NCBI RefSeq assembly: GCF_026625885.1
Contig: NZ_CP113068.1
Location: forward strand, 2,046,001 to 2,110,000
Direction: 5' to 3'
DNA from: Roseateles sp. SL47
GTDB lineage: Bacteria > Pseudomonadota > Gammaproteobacteria > Burkholderiales > Burkholderiaceae_C
DNA: 64,000 nucleotides
Position 1 is the first letter of the stretch. Each line of letters starts with the position of its first letter. This document shows, piece by piece, positions 46,252 through 57,599 of this stretch. The notes under the pieces are model-generated. The model saw only the letters and a list, made by a program, of their open reading frames with translations. It was not told the origin of the DNA and made no database searches. Both the position numbers and the translations under genes were made by a program.

Positions 46252-47622
46252 TTACAGCAAGCCCGACCGCTTGACCTGGTGATAGCGGTTCACCAGTGTG
46301 GCCGCCAACGCCTGGGGTTCAACATCCACCGACAGTCGATCCCGGTCCACCACCCGCGCGAAAGCATCCTGGCGGGCCTGTGACAGCAGATGCGCGCTGG
46401 CCACCGCCACGGCATCGTCCGTCGAATGAATCGGCTGCTCCGCAATCGTGCTCAGGGCCGTCTCGCGCAGGCTGGCCAGCAGCACCAGATGGCGCCGCCG
46501 CAGCAGCCGCAGCGCGGGCTGCAATTCAGGCGAATCTTCATCCCGGAAATTGGTCAGCACAATGATCAGCGAGCGCCGCCGCAGCCGACGCGCCATGTCC
46601 TCGGCCGCCGCCAGGTAGTCCGAATGGTGGCCCCCCGGCTGCAGGTCGTGCATCTGGTTCATCAGCGCATTGAGTGTGCCCATGCCCTTGCGGGGCGCGC
46701 AGTCACGGCGCTCCTGGGGGGCGCAACCGAAGGTCATGGCACCCACTTCATCACCTTCGCTCAGCGCCACATAGGCCAGCAGCATCATCGCGTCCAGGGC
46801 GTCATCGAAATGGCTGCTGCCGCGAAGGCCCTGCGATTGATCGTCGGCCCGCATGCGCCGGCCACAGTCCAGCAGGAACATGACGCATTGGTCACGCTCG
46901 TCCTGATACTCCCGCACCACCGGCTTGCGGTGCCGCAGGGAGGCTTTCACATCCAGGTGCCGCAGTGGGTCTCCACGCCGGTATTCCGCCAGTTGACGGA
47001 AGTCGGTGCCTTGACCGCGCTGTACGAAATTCTTGATCCCGATCTGGGCCAGACGCCGGTCACCCGACAGCCAGGCATAACGGGCCAGCGCGGCGAAGTT
47101 GGGATAGACGCGCAGGCTGCGCGCTTCGCCCACCGTCTGGCGGACCTCAAAAACGCCAGCCCGGGTGCGCCACAGCAGTTGGCTGCGGCCCAATGTCACC
47201 ATGCCCCGCTGCCGCGCCTTCACCCGGAATCGCAATGGCGTGCGGGTGTGGGCCGCCAGGCTCAGCGACATCGGCATGCCCTCAAAATCGAACAGCGGGT
47301 CGAGGTCATCAAAGATCTGGAGCTGCCAGGCCAGCGGCCCATCATTCACCAGATCCAGGCGCAGTTCGGTCGATGCGCCGATGGCAAAGGCAGCCGGCAG
47401 CGCTCGCTGCACGGAGACACCCGCCGTGCGCCACAGACGCAGACTGCGCCACAGGTCCACAGCGGCCACCACGGTCAGCACCACCAGCAGGCCCATGCCC
47501 ACGGGCGCCACGACGGCCAGGGGCGCGCCCGCGGCCAGCGCTGCGGTGAAGGCCAACGCCAGGCCGATCAGCACCCGGAGTGTGGCCCGGGTGGGCAGGA
47601 CGATGCGGCGCACGGTGCTCAT
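46252..47622 (-). CDS. DUF58 domain protein (MoxR-associated)
   Basis: 456 aa. Two N-terminal helices (LRVLIGLALAFTAALAAG; AVVAPVGMGLLVVLTVVAAVDL), then a beta-rich region, and the DUF58 motif GTDFRQLAEYRRGDPLRHLDVKAS followed by a von Willebrand A-like fold with MFLLDCGRRM in place of the DxSxS MIDAS site (Asp and Gly-Arg-Arg instead of Ser-x-Ser). Last gene of the seven-gene operon; its ATG overlaps the moxR stop by one base. Works with MoxR ATPases in an unknown assembly or maturation role. Confidence 0.93.
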   Translation of the reverse strand: MSTVRRIVLPTRATLRVLIGLALAFTAALAAGAPLAVVAPVGMGLLVVLTVVAAVDLWRSLRLWRTAGVSVQRALPAAFAIGASTELRLDLVNDGPLAWQLQIFDDLDPLFDFEGMPMSLSLAAHTRTPLRFRVKARQRGMVTLGRSQLLWRTRAGVFEVRQTVGEARSLRVYPNFAALARYAWLSGDRRLAQIGIKNFVQRGQGTDFRQLAEYRRGDPLRHLDVKASLRHRKPVVREYQDERDQCVMFLLDCGRRMRADDQSQGLRGSSHFDDALDAMMLLAYVALSEGDEVGAMTFGCAPQERRDCAPRKGMGTLNALMNQMHDLQPGGHHSDYLAAAEDMARRLRRRSLIIVLTNFRDEDSPELQPALRLLRRRHLVLLASLRETALSTIAEQPIHSTDDAVAVASAHLLSQARQDAFARVVDRDRLSVDVEPQALAATLVNRYHQVKRSGLL

Positions 47623-48602
47623 CAGAGGCGAGGTGCCTCCACGCTGTCCAGCGCGGCCTGCAGCAGGTCATCCAGGTCACGCCCCTCGATCTGGGCATCC
47701 GGCGACATCGTCACGCGATGGCGCAGCACGGCCAGGGCCTGTCGGGCCACATCGTCCGGGGTGATGAAGTCACGTCCATTGATCAGGGCGACGGCACGTG
47801 CGGCACGGATCAGCGCCACGCTGGCCCGTGGGCCGGCGCCGAATTCAATGCCGGGCCACTGGCGGGTGACGCGCACCACACGCACCGCGTAGTCGATGAC
47901 CTTGGCATCGGCGTGCACCAACCCGGCCAGGCGTTGCAGTTCCTGCACCTGGACGTCGTCCAGCACCGGTTGCACGGCTTCCAGCGGCAGTTCGTGGCCG
48001 GCCCGGCCGGTGGTCACCAGTTGCACCACGGCGGCTTCTTCCTCATGCGTCGGATACCCGATCAGGATCTTGAGCAGGAAGCGGTCCAGCTGCGCCTCCG
48101 GCAGCGGATAGGTGCCTTCGGTGTCCACCGGGTTCTGGGTGGCCATCACCATGAAGGGGCGAGGCAGCGCCAGGGTCTGGCCTTCCAGCGTGGCCTGGAA
48201 TTCCTGCATCACTTCCAGCAGCGCACTTTGCGTCTTGGCGGGCGCACGGTTGATTTCGTCGGCCAGCAGCAGGTTGGTGAACACCGGGCCTTTGCGCACC
48301 CGCAGACGCCCGAGACCGGCGCCGGTGTCGTCCAGCACGCTATGGCCGATGACGTCGGCGGGCATCAGGTCCGGCGTGAACTGCAGACGCGAATATTGCA
48401 GCCGCACCGCCTGGGCCAAGGCGCGCGCCAGCAGCGTCTTGCCCAGACCGGGCACACCTTCCACCAGCACATGGCCGGATGCGACCACCGCCACCAGCAG
48501 TTGCTCCACGACCGGCGTCTGGCCCACCACGGCCTTGCTGATTTCCTGACGCAGGCCATGCAGCCATTGAGTGGCGAGCTTGAGCTCTTCGGGCTTGATC
48601 AT
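47622..48602 (-). CDS. MoxR-family AAA+ ATPase
   Basis: 326 aa. Walker A GVPGLGKTLLARALA, Walker B LLADEINRAPAKTQ, sensor 1 MATQNPVDTEGTYPLPEAQLDRF and C-terminal lid with GPRASVALIRAARAVAL. MoxR ATPases act as chaperones for metal or substrate insertion in proteins carrying vWA/DUF58 domains, encoded next. Starts with overlap (ATGA) to the DUF4350 gene stop. Confidence 0.96.
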   Translation of the reverse strand: MIKPEELKLATQWLHGLRQEISKAVVGQTPVVEQLLVAVVASGHVLVEGVPGLGKTLLARALAQAVRLQYSRLQFTPDLMPADVIGHSVLDDTGAGLGRLRVRKGPVFTNLLLADEINRAPAKTQSALLEVMQEFQATLEGQTLALPRPFMVMATQNPVDTEGTYPLPEAQLDRFLLKILIGYPTHEEEAAVVQLVTTGRAGHELPLEAVQPVLDDVQVQELQRLAGLVHADAKVIDYAVRVVRVTRQWPGIEFGAGPRASVALIRAARAVALINGRDFITPDDVARQALAVLRHRVTMSPDAQIEGRDLDDLLQAALDSVEAPRL

Positions 48603-49921
48603 TGGGGATGTCTTTCGTCTTGGGTTTTCTGGAGACGGCGCCGTGCGGTTTCGAGCACGTGCAGCCGGGACGGCAGTTCAGCGCGGGTGCAGAAGCGGGC
48701 AGACAGCGCCGAGGCCAGATCGGCCTCCGCCACACCGGTGGCTTCGGCAATGCGGCGCACCCGTTCCGGCACCGGCAACCGGGCGTAATGAGCCAGGCGC
48801 CTGGCAGCGGTGTCTTCCAGTGCGCGCTGCTGCGCGACCATCAAGGCTTCACTGCCGTGGCGATGGAGGTAGTGGCCCAGGCCGCGCACCTGCTCGCCAA
48901 TCGAGCGGCGCAGGCGGGGCGAGACGGCCAGGGCCGGGCCGAAGCGCACGGCCTTGCGCCACAAGGCTGCCATCAGGGCCAGCGCCGCCAGCACCACCGC
49001 GATCCAGCCGCGATGCCACAGCCAGGGCGCCAGGGACTCGCGCTTTTCGTTCAGATAGAACCAGACGGTGGTGCCGGGGGCTGCTTGCAGGCTGGCCACC
49101 AGCAGCACCGAGTTGTCGCATTCCAACGGGGTCTCACGCATCAAGGCACTGTTGCTGACGTTGAGGGCGGTGACCGTGCCCTGGCCCACCGCGACGCGGA
49201 GGGCTTGCGCACCGTTGCCCTGCATCACCCGCCAGATCGGCCTGGCGTCCGGGCGCTGCTTGAGCCGCAGATTGGCGCTGAACAGGTGGCAGTCCTTCAG
49301 TCCGACCGCACTGGGCTGCCAGGGCTGGTCTTCCTGGGCTGCGCCGGAAGCGGCTGGCGCGACGGGGGGGACGGGCGACGCGGGGGCTTCCATGGCGTCG
49401 CTGTCCTCGTCCTCTTCGTCGTCCCCATCTTCTTCGCTCGGGGCCTCGCCCTGGTCCTGAGTGCCGCGACGTGACGGCTGCGACGCAGCGGGGGCCTGTG
49501 GCGTGGGTGCCGCTGCGGCCGGCCGGAAGCTCTTCTCGTTGACGAAGTGCGTGTCGATCGGCACCCAGTCGTCCAGATCGGTGTCGTGCCAGGAGGTGCC
49601 AGTCAGCAGCACCAGATGCCCGCCTTGCTTCACCCATGCATGCAGTTGCTCCGCACGTTCGGGCATCAGGTTCCAGTCGTCCGACATCAACACCAATCGG
49701 GCCTGCGGCGGCGGCAGGGCCTCGAGGGTGTCGCGGTGCTCCGCCTGCACGCCCAGCTTGCGCAGCAACTGCTCCATGGCATAGACGGGATTGGTCCGGG
49801 CCTCGCCTTGTGGCGGTTTGTAGATCGGGCGCTCATCCCAGACCGTGTTGGCAGAGATCCACCAGGCGCCCAGGCCCAGCAACACCAGGCCCAGCGCCCA
49901 CAACCAGCGGCCGCGTGTCAT
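48599..49921 (-). CDS. DUF4350 domain protein (MoxR operon)
   Basis: 440 aa: one N-terminal helix (LWALGLVLLGLGAWWIS), a periplasmic DUF4350 domain (NPVYAMEQLLRKLGV then HAWVKQGGHLVLLTG) split by an acidic/Pro-Ala low-complexity insertion at ~145-200 (EEDGDDEEDEDSD), a second helix near 305-325, and a cytoplasmic helical C-terminus. The low-complexity insert is not a family feature. Overlaps its neighbours by 4 bp on each side. Confidence 0.88.
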   Translation of the reverse strand: MTRGRWLWALGLVLLGLGAWWISANTVWDERPIYKPPQGEARTNPVYAMEQLLRKLGVQAEHRDTLEALPPPQARLVLMSDDWNLMPERAEQLHAWVKQGGHLVLLTGTSWHDTDLDDWVPIDTHFVNEKSFRPAAAAPTPQAPAASQPSRRGTQDQGEAPSEEDGDDEEDEDSDAMEAPASPVPPVAPAASGAAQEDQPWQPSAVGLKDCHLFSANLRLKQRPDARPIWRVMQGNGAQALRVAVGQGTVTALNVSNSALMRETPLECDNSVLLVASLQAAPGTTVWFYLNEKRESLAPWLWHRGWIAVVLAALALMAALWRKAVRFGPALAVSPRLRRSIGEQVRGLGHYLHRHGSEALMVAQQRALEDTAARRLAHYARLPVPERVRRIAEATGVAEADLASALSARFCTRAELPSRLHVLETARRRLQKTQDERHPQ

Positions 49922-50997
49922 GGCGTGGCTCCTTGGGTCAGGCGCTCGTCAAAATGGACACACAGCGCCTCAAAATCGTCGCTGGCGACTTCGCGCTGGG
50001 CATAAGCCACGATCTGCCAGCCGCTGATGAGTTGCGACAGGTAGCGATGGGAGGCAGGCGACAGGCGCGGTTGGGCCAGGGCCAGGCAGTCGCTTTCCGT
50101 GCTGGCGGCACGGATGGGCACACCATGCACATGCACCAGGCGGGAGAGCGCCCCGCGATACAGCAGCGATAACGCCGCGCGCGGCTGGCCTTGTTGCCAC
50201 AGCGCGCGTGCCGCTGCGCCGATGTCCTCCGGCAGGCTCTCGGGGCGGATGTCGAGGCTGCCGACATGGGTGGGGGCCACAGCCGCCACGAGGGTGCCGG
50301 TGCGTTGCAGTTGCACCCAGTCGCGCAGGCGCAGGAAGATCCAGATCAGCATTCCGGCGCCAAGCAGCCAGATGGCAATGCGCAAGCCGGTGGAGAGGCC
50401 TTTGATCAGCTCGATCCACCACCCGGCCATCGACGTGTCGGTTTTCTTGTCCTCTTTTTTGTCGGTGTCCTTGAAGCGCAGGTAGCGCACCTTGTCCGTG
50501 CCACCGAGCAGCGGGTCTGCGGCCACCGCCGAGGCCGCCGCGTGTACGGCGGTGATGTCCAAGGCGGGTGCGGAGGCAGCAGCGGGTGTCTGGCCGTCGC
50601 TGTCCGGCGCGGCGCGGTCCGTGATGTTCAGCGCCTCATGGCGAGGCAAGCGGCACGTAGCCCCATCCGCGGGGATGGTCTTTGAGGAGGAGGTGGTGGT
50701 GGTCGTCGACGTTTCGTTGTGGGATGCGGCAGGCTCCGGTGCGGCGATGTCCGGTGTGGCACCGTCCGCTTCGGCCGCCAGCGCTGGCACCGGTCCGCTC
50801 AGCAGGGCCAGCCCCACCATCAGCCCCACCATCAGCGCGCCCATCAACGCGCCCATCAACGCGCCCACCGACGCGCTTGCCAACGCCTTCACCGACACCT
50901 TCACCGAAGCACTCTGCGGCCCCAAGGCCGCCGACCTGATCCCGCTGCGCCCCCCGCTCATCACGCAGGGGCTCAGCCGCTCTTCACGCAAACGCAC
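49918..50997 (-). CDS. DUF4129 domain membrane protein (MoxR operon)
   Basis: 359 aa if started at GTG 50997, which has AGGAG seven bases upstream and overlaps the preceding gene end; ATG 50961 is an alternative. The signal-peptide region is built from Gly-Ala-Leu-Met and Val-Gly-Leu-Met repeats. A Ser/Thr/Ala-rich periplasmic segment, one helix (TGLRIAIWLLGAGMLIWIFL), and a C-terminal DUF4129 domain (QPRAALSLLYRGALSRLVHVHGV) follow. In related operons this protein partners DUF4350 and MoxR; specific role unknown. Confidence 0.87.
   Translation of the reverse strand: MRLREERLSPCVMSGGRSGIRSAALGPQSASVKVSVKALASASVGALMGALMGALMVGLMVGLALLSGPVPALAAEADGATPDIAAPEPAASHNETSTTTTTSSSKTIPADGATCRLPRHEALNITDRAAPDSDGQTPAAASAPALDITAVHAAASAVAADPLLGGTDKVRYLRFKDTDKKEDKKTDTSMAGWWIELIKGLSTGLRIAIWLLGAGMLIWIFLRLRDWVQLQRTGTLVAAVAPTHVGSLDIRPESLPEDIGAAARALWQQGQPRAALSLLYRGALSRLVHVHGVPIRAASTESDCLALAQPRLSPASHRYLSQLISGWQIVAYAQREVASDDFEALCVHFDERLTQGATP
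50811..50906. repeat. 12-bp tandem repeat inside the DUF4129 signal-peptide region
   Basis: Eight consecutive 12-bp units, the first two identical (GCCCCACCATCA) and the rest increasingly divergent (ACGCGCCCATCA, ACGCCTTCACCG). In the minus-strand reading frame they encode a four-residue repeat (VGLM, GALM, then ASAS/VKVS). Confidence 0.85.
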
Positions 50998-51730
50998 GGC
51001 GGAACTCCTGCTCAATATCCCAGGCTTCCAGCACCACGCGCCGGTTCAGGTACATGGCGAAACCTGCCGCCACATAAAAGGGCTCCAGGAACAGCACCAC
51101 CAGCATGTAGGCGCTCGACATCAGCAGATCCAGGCCGATGCCGCCGCCTTGCGGCGAAGCGTTGCTCATGAGCCATTGGAAGACGTCGGATCGGCGCTCT
51201 TCGGGCGCCAGCCACCAGACCAGGCCCAGCAAGGAGTACATGAACACGGCTTCTGCATGCACAAACGCGGTCTGCATCGCAGTGGCAGCGCCTCGGTTGT
51301 CGTTCAACAGCAGGGTCGCGCGCTTGCGCCGATGGGCCCCGGTCTGCCCTTCGAGTTGTTCAATCGGCTGGGTGTAGGCGCGCCACGGCGAGAACCGGCG
51401 CCACAGGAGCGTGCGCAGGAACTGGCCGCCCCACACCTGTCGACGCGCACGCCAGACGTCACTCCACCGGGTGGCTTCGCCAAAGACCGCGCGCGACATC
51501 ACGAACAGCAAGGTGCGGTCCAGCCAGGGTTTGAGCCAGAACACGAGCAGCATCGGCAGCCAGGAGGCCACTTCCACCATGCACAGCGACAGGACCGCCA
51601 CCGCCAGGAAGACCGGTGTGTAGCAGCGCCAGATCGACCGGGCTTGCCCGCGCACCAGCGCCAGCCCCAGGTCGCAGGCTTCACTCATGCTGCGGGGCCG
51701 CAGCATCAGGGCCAGGCCTTCAACCCGCAT
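50984..51730 (-). CDS. Membrane protein of MoxR operon, no family recognised
   Basis: 248 aa with about four hydrophobic segments: residues ~38-75 (YTPVFLAVAVLSLCMVEVASWLP... as two strands of helix), ~165-180, and ~205-230 (LMSSAYMLVVLFLEPFYVAAGF). Trp/Arg-rich loops (WSDVWRARRQVWGG). Position between SpoIIM-like and DUF4129 genes with overlaps on both sides places it in the same complex or process. Start ATG 51730 overlaps the upstream stop by 11 bp. Confidence 0.8.
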   Translation of the reverse strand: MRVEGLALMLRPRSMSEACDLGLALVRGQARSIWRCYTPVFLAVAVLSLCMVEVASWLPMLLVFWLKPWLDRTLLFVMSRAVFGEATRWSDVWRARRQVWGGQFLRTLLWRRFSPWRAYTQPIEQLEGQTGAHRRKRATLLLNDNRGAATAMQTAFVHAEAVFMYSLLGLVWWLAPEERRSDVFQWLMSNASPQGGGIGLDLLMSSAYMLVVLFLEPFYVAAGFAMYLNRRVVLEAWDIEQEFRRAFA

Positions 51731-52688
51731 GGCGCTTCTCCCGGCCCATCAGGCCCAGCCACAGCAGCACCAGCAGCCAGCACAGGCCGGCCACCACGAA
51801 TTTCACCCAGGGCTCCACCCAGGCCGCCGACGACCAGAAGGCTTCAAACCCCGCCGCCACCAGCAGCAGGAAAAAGGCCGCATAAATCACCGGCACGGAT
51901 TCCCGGGCGGCGGCCTTGAGGGCCTCCAGTCGGGTGCGGCGCCCGGGCGCCAGCCAGCCCAGCCCCATGCGCAGGCCGGCGGCGCCGGAGAGCACGATGC
52001 CGGTCAGCTCAAAGGCCGAATGGGTGGCCACAAAGGGCCAGAAGTTGTGACCCAGGCCCGCGCGCTGCAGATGGCCCGCCACCACGCCGATCTGCAGGCC
52101 ATTGAAGACCAGCACAAAGGCGCTGCCCACTCCGGCCAGGATGCCGGCGCCAAAGCAGCGCAGGCCGATGCCGATGTTGTTGAAGATGTAGTAGCCGAAC
52201 ATCTGCCAGTCGTCACCGGCCTCACGCACACGGCCGATGGAGGCGCGGCCGTCCCCATACATGTTCTCGTAGGTGCGCAACTGGGCGGCATCCTGCACAC
52301 GCAGGGCGAAATCCGGCGTCAGCCAGGACAAGAGGAAGCAGGCCACCAGCGGCACGGTGAACAGGGCGAAGGCGATCAGCAGATACCGCCGCTGGTGACG
52401 CACCGCCTGCGGCAGCGTCACCCGCAGCAGCCGGCCCAGCGCGTTCAGGCCGAAGTCCTGGCGGCGGTAGATGAGCTGATGGGCATCCTGTGCCAGGGTT
52501 TCCAGCCGCGCCACCACATGGACCGGATACGCGCGGGACTGCGCCAGCGCCAGGTGCTCGCACACGCGGCGGTAGCGGGCGGCCAGCAGCGCACCGTCCA
52601 CCGGTTTGCCGGCCTGGGCGACGGTCAACTGCTCGGCAAATGCGGTCCACATGCCGCTGTATTCCGCCTCGAAACGGATCGGAGTCAT
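51720..52688 (-). CDS. Stage II sporulation protein M-like (DUF95) membrane protein
   Basis: 322 aa. Helical soluble N-terminus, then the SpoIIM/DUF95 membrane domain: RYLLIAFALFTVPLVACFLL, the NNIGIGLRCFGAGILAGVG motif, NGLQIGVVAGHLQ and HSAFELTGIVLSGAAGLRMG. In non-sporulating bacteria this family is usually next to RDD and MoxR genes, as here. Start ATG 52688 overlaps the RDD gene stop by 4 bp. Confidence 0.92.
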   Translation of the reverse strand: MTPIRFEAEYSGMWTAFAEQLTVAQAGKPVDGALLAARYRRVCEHLALAQSRAYPVHVVARLETLAQDAHQLIYRRQDFGLNALGRLLRVTLPQAVRHQRRYLLIAFALFTVPLVACFLLSWLTPDFALRVQDAAQLRTYENMYGDGRASIGRVREAGDDWQMFGYYIFNNIGIGLRCFGAGILAGVGSAFVLVFNGLQIGVVAGHLQRAGLGHNFWPFVATHSAFELTGIVLSGAAGLRMGLGWLAPGRRTRLEALKAAARESVPVIYAAFFLLLVAAGFEAFWSSAAWVEPWVKFVVAGLCWLLVLLWLGLMGREKRHAG

Positions 52689-53407
52689 GAACGTTTTCCC
52701 ATCAGCCACTGTGCCACGCCCAGCAGGCGCTCGGACGGGCTGCGGCGCGGCTCTTCCGGCGCCTGCGGCGGCAGCACCTGCGTCGCCAGCATCGCCAGTT
52801 CGTCGAACCGCTGCGGGGTCAGCCGTCTGGCACGGCCGGCCCAGGACCGGATGGCTGCCTGCTCCTGCTGGTTGAGGGGGCGGACCGGCGCCAGGCTGGG
52901 GGCTTCGGGCGGCTGGTCATGCAGGACCACCGGCTTGGCATACACCACCAGCGTGCCGGCGGCGAGATCGCCCAGGCGCTTGCATTCGCGGTTCAGCAGC
53001 AGGGTGATGATGCCGAAGGTGTAGCCCAGCGGCAGGAAGTCCGCCGCGCGCAGCAGATTGCGGGTGACCGACGCAGCCGGTGTGACGGGCAGGCCGGTGT
53101 CCATCACCACGCGCAGGCCCAGCGCCCGTTTGCCAGGCGTGGCACCGGAGCGGGTCAGCTCAAAGGCGATGGGGTAGATCCACTCAACGGCAAACATGCC
53201 GATCAGGAACAGGCCCGAGCCCATGCGGCCCATCATCGACAGGAGCAATGCGAGCCCCGCGTTGATCAGGATCCGGAACAGCAGGTCGAGCAGGAAGGCC
53301 ATGGTCCGCGACACCAGGCCCGCTGGCCGCAGTGACAGGACAATTCCTTCAGGCGTTTCGACTTGCGCCAGCGTGTCAATGCGCTCGGCGGGAATGGCAG
53401 ACGACAC
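52685..53407 (-). CDS. RDD-family membrane protein
   Basis: 240 aa. The RDD start is modified (LRPAGLVSRTMAFLLDLLFRI: Arg and Asp conserved) followed by helices at ~40-60 and 65-85, the GATPGKRALGLRVV motif, and NLLRAADFLPLGYTFGIITLL, then the soluble tail NRECKRLGDLAAGTLVVY and a basic C-terminus. First complete gene of the MoxR operon. Function of RDD proteins is mostly unknown; some are implicated in ion transport. Confidence 0.92.
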   Translation of the reverse strand: MSSAIPAERIDTLAQVETPEGIVLSLRPAGLVSRTMAFLLDLLFRILINAGLALLLSMMGRMGSGLFLIGMFAVEWIYPIAFELTRSGATPGKRALGLRVVMDTGLPVTPAASVTRNLLRAADFLPLGYTFGIITLLLNRECKRLGDLAAGTLVVYAKPVVLHDQPPEAPSLAPVRPLNQQEQAAIRSWAGRARRLTPQRFDELAMLATQVLPPQAPEEPRRSPSERLLGVAQWLMGKRS

Positions 53408-53409
53408 GC

Positions 53410-53628
53410 TCAGAGCTTGATGACCTTGGTGTCGGCGATGCTGTCATGCAGACACTGGCGCGAAGCACGAAAGATCAGCAGCCACACCAGCCCGTAGGCG
53501 ATCAGCCCATCGATCACGGCGGCGCCCAGGCGAATCAGCCGGCCCGCCAATTGGACGGTGTCGACAGGTGCAATATCTTGCACATGCGCTTCTGGCGGCG
53601 CGAAGCGTTGGTCCACGGTTCCCGACAT
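53410..53628 (-). pseudogene. RDD-family gene with its middle deleted in frame
   Basis: 72 aa with a normal ribosome site (GGGAGTCTCC) and start. It has the RDD N-terminal helix (LAGRLIRLGAAVIDGLIAYGLVW) joined directly to the usual C-terminal motif (IFRASRQCLHDSIADTKVIKL). Complete members have ~70-100 residues between these, including GKRLLGI and two helices, which are absent. The frame stays open, so a one-helix peptide may still be made. It stands 2 bp upstream of the full-length RDD gene. Confidence 0.75.
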
Positions 53629-53856
53629 GGAGACTCCCTCAATTCTTGTTCAGGCCATTCTGTCAGCGAAATCAGTGGCCGGCCATGGGGGACGCCCCCC
53701 AAATGGCTCACCACTCCGGGGGATTGAGTGGCGCCAGTTGCCGCGCTTTGACTTCGGTTCGTGATGAATGTCACAAATGGGCGTGGTCCCGAGGGCCGAC
53801 ACCGGGGTGCTTGGCGCTCTTGCACAATAGCGGCTCCTTGATGTCGAGCTGGTCTC

Positions 53857-54675
53857 ATGTCGTTGTTGCCCCCCTCTGGGACGTCCCCCGGTGCATCCCC
53901 GTCCCACGTCGCGCACACGTCCCCCGCCTCGCCCGCCCCACGCGCGCGCACCGAGGCCGAGGTCCGTGTGGACCTGGCGGCGGCCTACCGGCTGGCCGCC
54001 CTGGCCGGCTGGGATGACACGGTCTACACCCATCTCTCGGCCGCCGTGCCGGGTGAGCCCGGCCTCTACCTCATCAATGAATTCGGTCTGGGCTTTGACG
54101 AGGTCTGTGCCTCCAACCTGGTGAAGGTGGACCTGCACGGGCGCGTGGTGGACGGCACGGGCCGTCGGGTGAATCCCAGTGGGTTCGCCATCCATGGCGC
54201 CGTGCATGCCGCCCGATCCGATGTGGAATGCGTCATCCATCTGCATGCACCCTGGGGCGTGGCCTTGTCGATGCTGCCCGGGGGCCTGCAGCCCACGTCG
54301 CAGTGGGCCATGCGGCTTCACCAGCGGCTGGGCCGTCATGCCTATGAAGGGCTGGCGCTGGGCGCGGCGGAACAGCAGCGGCTGGTGGACAACCTCGGCA
54401 CCCTGGACGGGCTGATTCTGGAGAATCACGGCACCCTGACCGTCGGGCGATCGGTTGCGGAGGCCTACCTGCTGATGCACATCCTGGAGCGTGCCGCGCA
54501 GGCGCAATTGCGCGCGATGGCCGCATCGGGCGGGCGTCTGCTGTCAGCCACCCACGCACTGGCCAGCCTCACCCACCGTCAATGGGTGGGGGATGGGTCG
54601 GAATGGGAGGGTGATGTGGAATGGCCGGCGCTGCTCCGGCGGGTGGACCGTCGTTCACCGGGCTTCCGGGATTGA
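53857..54675 (+). CDS. Class II aldolase/adducin family protein
   Basis: 272 aa. After a Ser/Pro-rich ~30 residue lead comes RVDLAAAYRLAALAGWDDTVYTHLSAAVPG, then NPSGFAIHGAVHAARSDVECVIHLHAPWGVALS with the zinc ligands His-x-His, and NHGTLTVGRSVAEAYLLMHILERAA with the third His. Matches the short-chain fuculose-phosphate aldolase/adducin-head fold; the specific aldol or decarboxylation substrate is not evident. Stands alone, 228 bp from the MoxR operon start. Confidence 0.92.
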   Translation: MSLLPPSGTSPGASPSHVAHTSPASPAPRARTEAEVRVDLAAAYRLAALAGWDDTVYTHLSAAVPGEPGLYLINEFGLGFDEVCASNLVKVDLHGRVVDGTGRRVNPSGFAIHGAVHAARSDVECVIHLHAPWGVALSMLPGGLQPTSQWAMRLHQRLGRHAYEGLALGAAEQQRLVDNLGTLDGLILENHGTLTVGRSVAEAYLLMHILERAAQAQLRAMAASGGRLLSATHALASLTHRQWVGDGSEWEGDVEWPALLRRVDRRSPGFRD

Positions 54676-54798
54676 TGGCACACGCCACCGGCGTACATCG
54701 ACCGAGTCCAGCCCGCCCTCATCGACCGACTTCAAGCGTTCTCAATCTTTCTTTCTCAACCCGTCTCAACCCTTCTCTTCAACTCAAAAGGATTCCCC

Positions 54799-54990
54799 AT
54801 GCCCACCCTGCGCGTCGAACTCTTTGAAGGTCGCACCCCGGAACAAAAGGCCGAACTGGCCAAGGAACTGACCGCCGCCTGCGTGCGTGTGCTGGGCGGC
54901 AGCCCGGACGGGGTGGATGTGGTGTTCTTTGATGTGGCCCGTCAGAACTGGGCCACCGGCGGGGTGCTCTGGAGCGAGAAGCAGAAGTAA
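54799..54990 (+). CDS. 4-oxalocrotonate tautomerase family enzyme
   Basis: 63 aa with the catalytic Pro1 (MPTLRVELFEGRTPEQKAEL), standard length for the 4-OT family. Conserved Arg-containing helix and VDVVFFDVARQNWATGG close to the active site. Interconverts enol and keto forms of unsaturated acids; the hexamer/heterohexamer type cannot be told. Preceded by AAAGGATT, 10 bases before the ATG. Confidence 0.9.
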   Translation: MPTLRVELFEGRTPEQKAELAKELTAACVRVLGGSPDGVDVVFFDVARQNWATGGVLWSEKQK

Positions 54991-55019
54991 AAAAGGGTGG
55001 GCTCCATCGAGTCCACCCT
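54989..55019 (-). terminator. Rho-independent terminator downstream of katG
   Basis: On the minus strand AGGGTGGACTC-GATG-GAGCCCACCCT (11-bp stem, one G-T pair) followed by six Ts. Placed 140 bp after the katG stop, abutting the tautomerase stop codon; may also slow forward transcripts. The 139 bp between it and katG contain three imperfect copies of AGATCACCCTCCGGTG. Confidence 0.8.
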
Positions 55020-55158
55020 GGTGTGTCTCCGCCGGGCTCGGCGGCCGTGGCGACGATCTGGCCACGGTGACGATCTGGCCTTGGCGGGGTGCACACCTTG
55101 GTGACCTTCCCACGTCAGTAAAGATCACCCCTCGGTGGAGATCACCCTCCGGTGAAGA

Positions 55159-57459
<2,301 letters not shown>

Positions 57460-57599
57460 TTATTACGGCCTTCGACCCTTTTGGAAACAACAGATTTAAT
57501 GACGCTGATAGTCTGCGTCTGGGGCCGAAAACCCGACGTTTAAACAGGGTGAGACCATGGAACAGAATGGCCGTCTCCAGAGGCCCTGGCCTCTGGACA

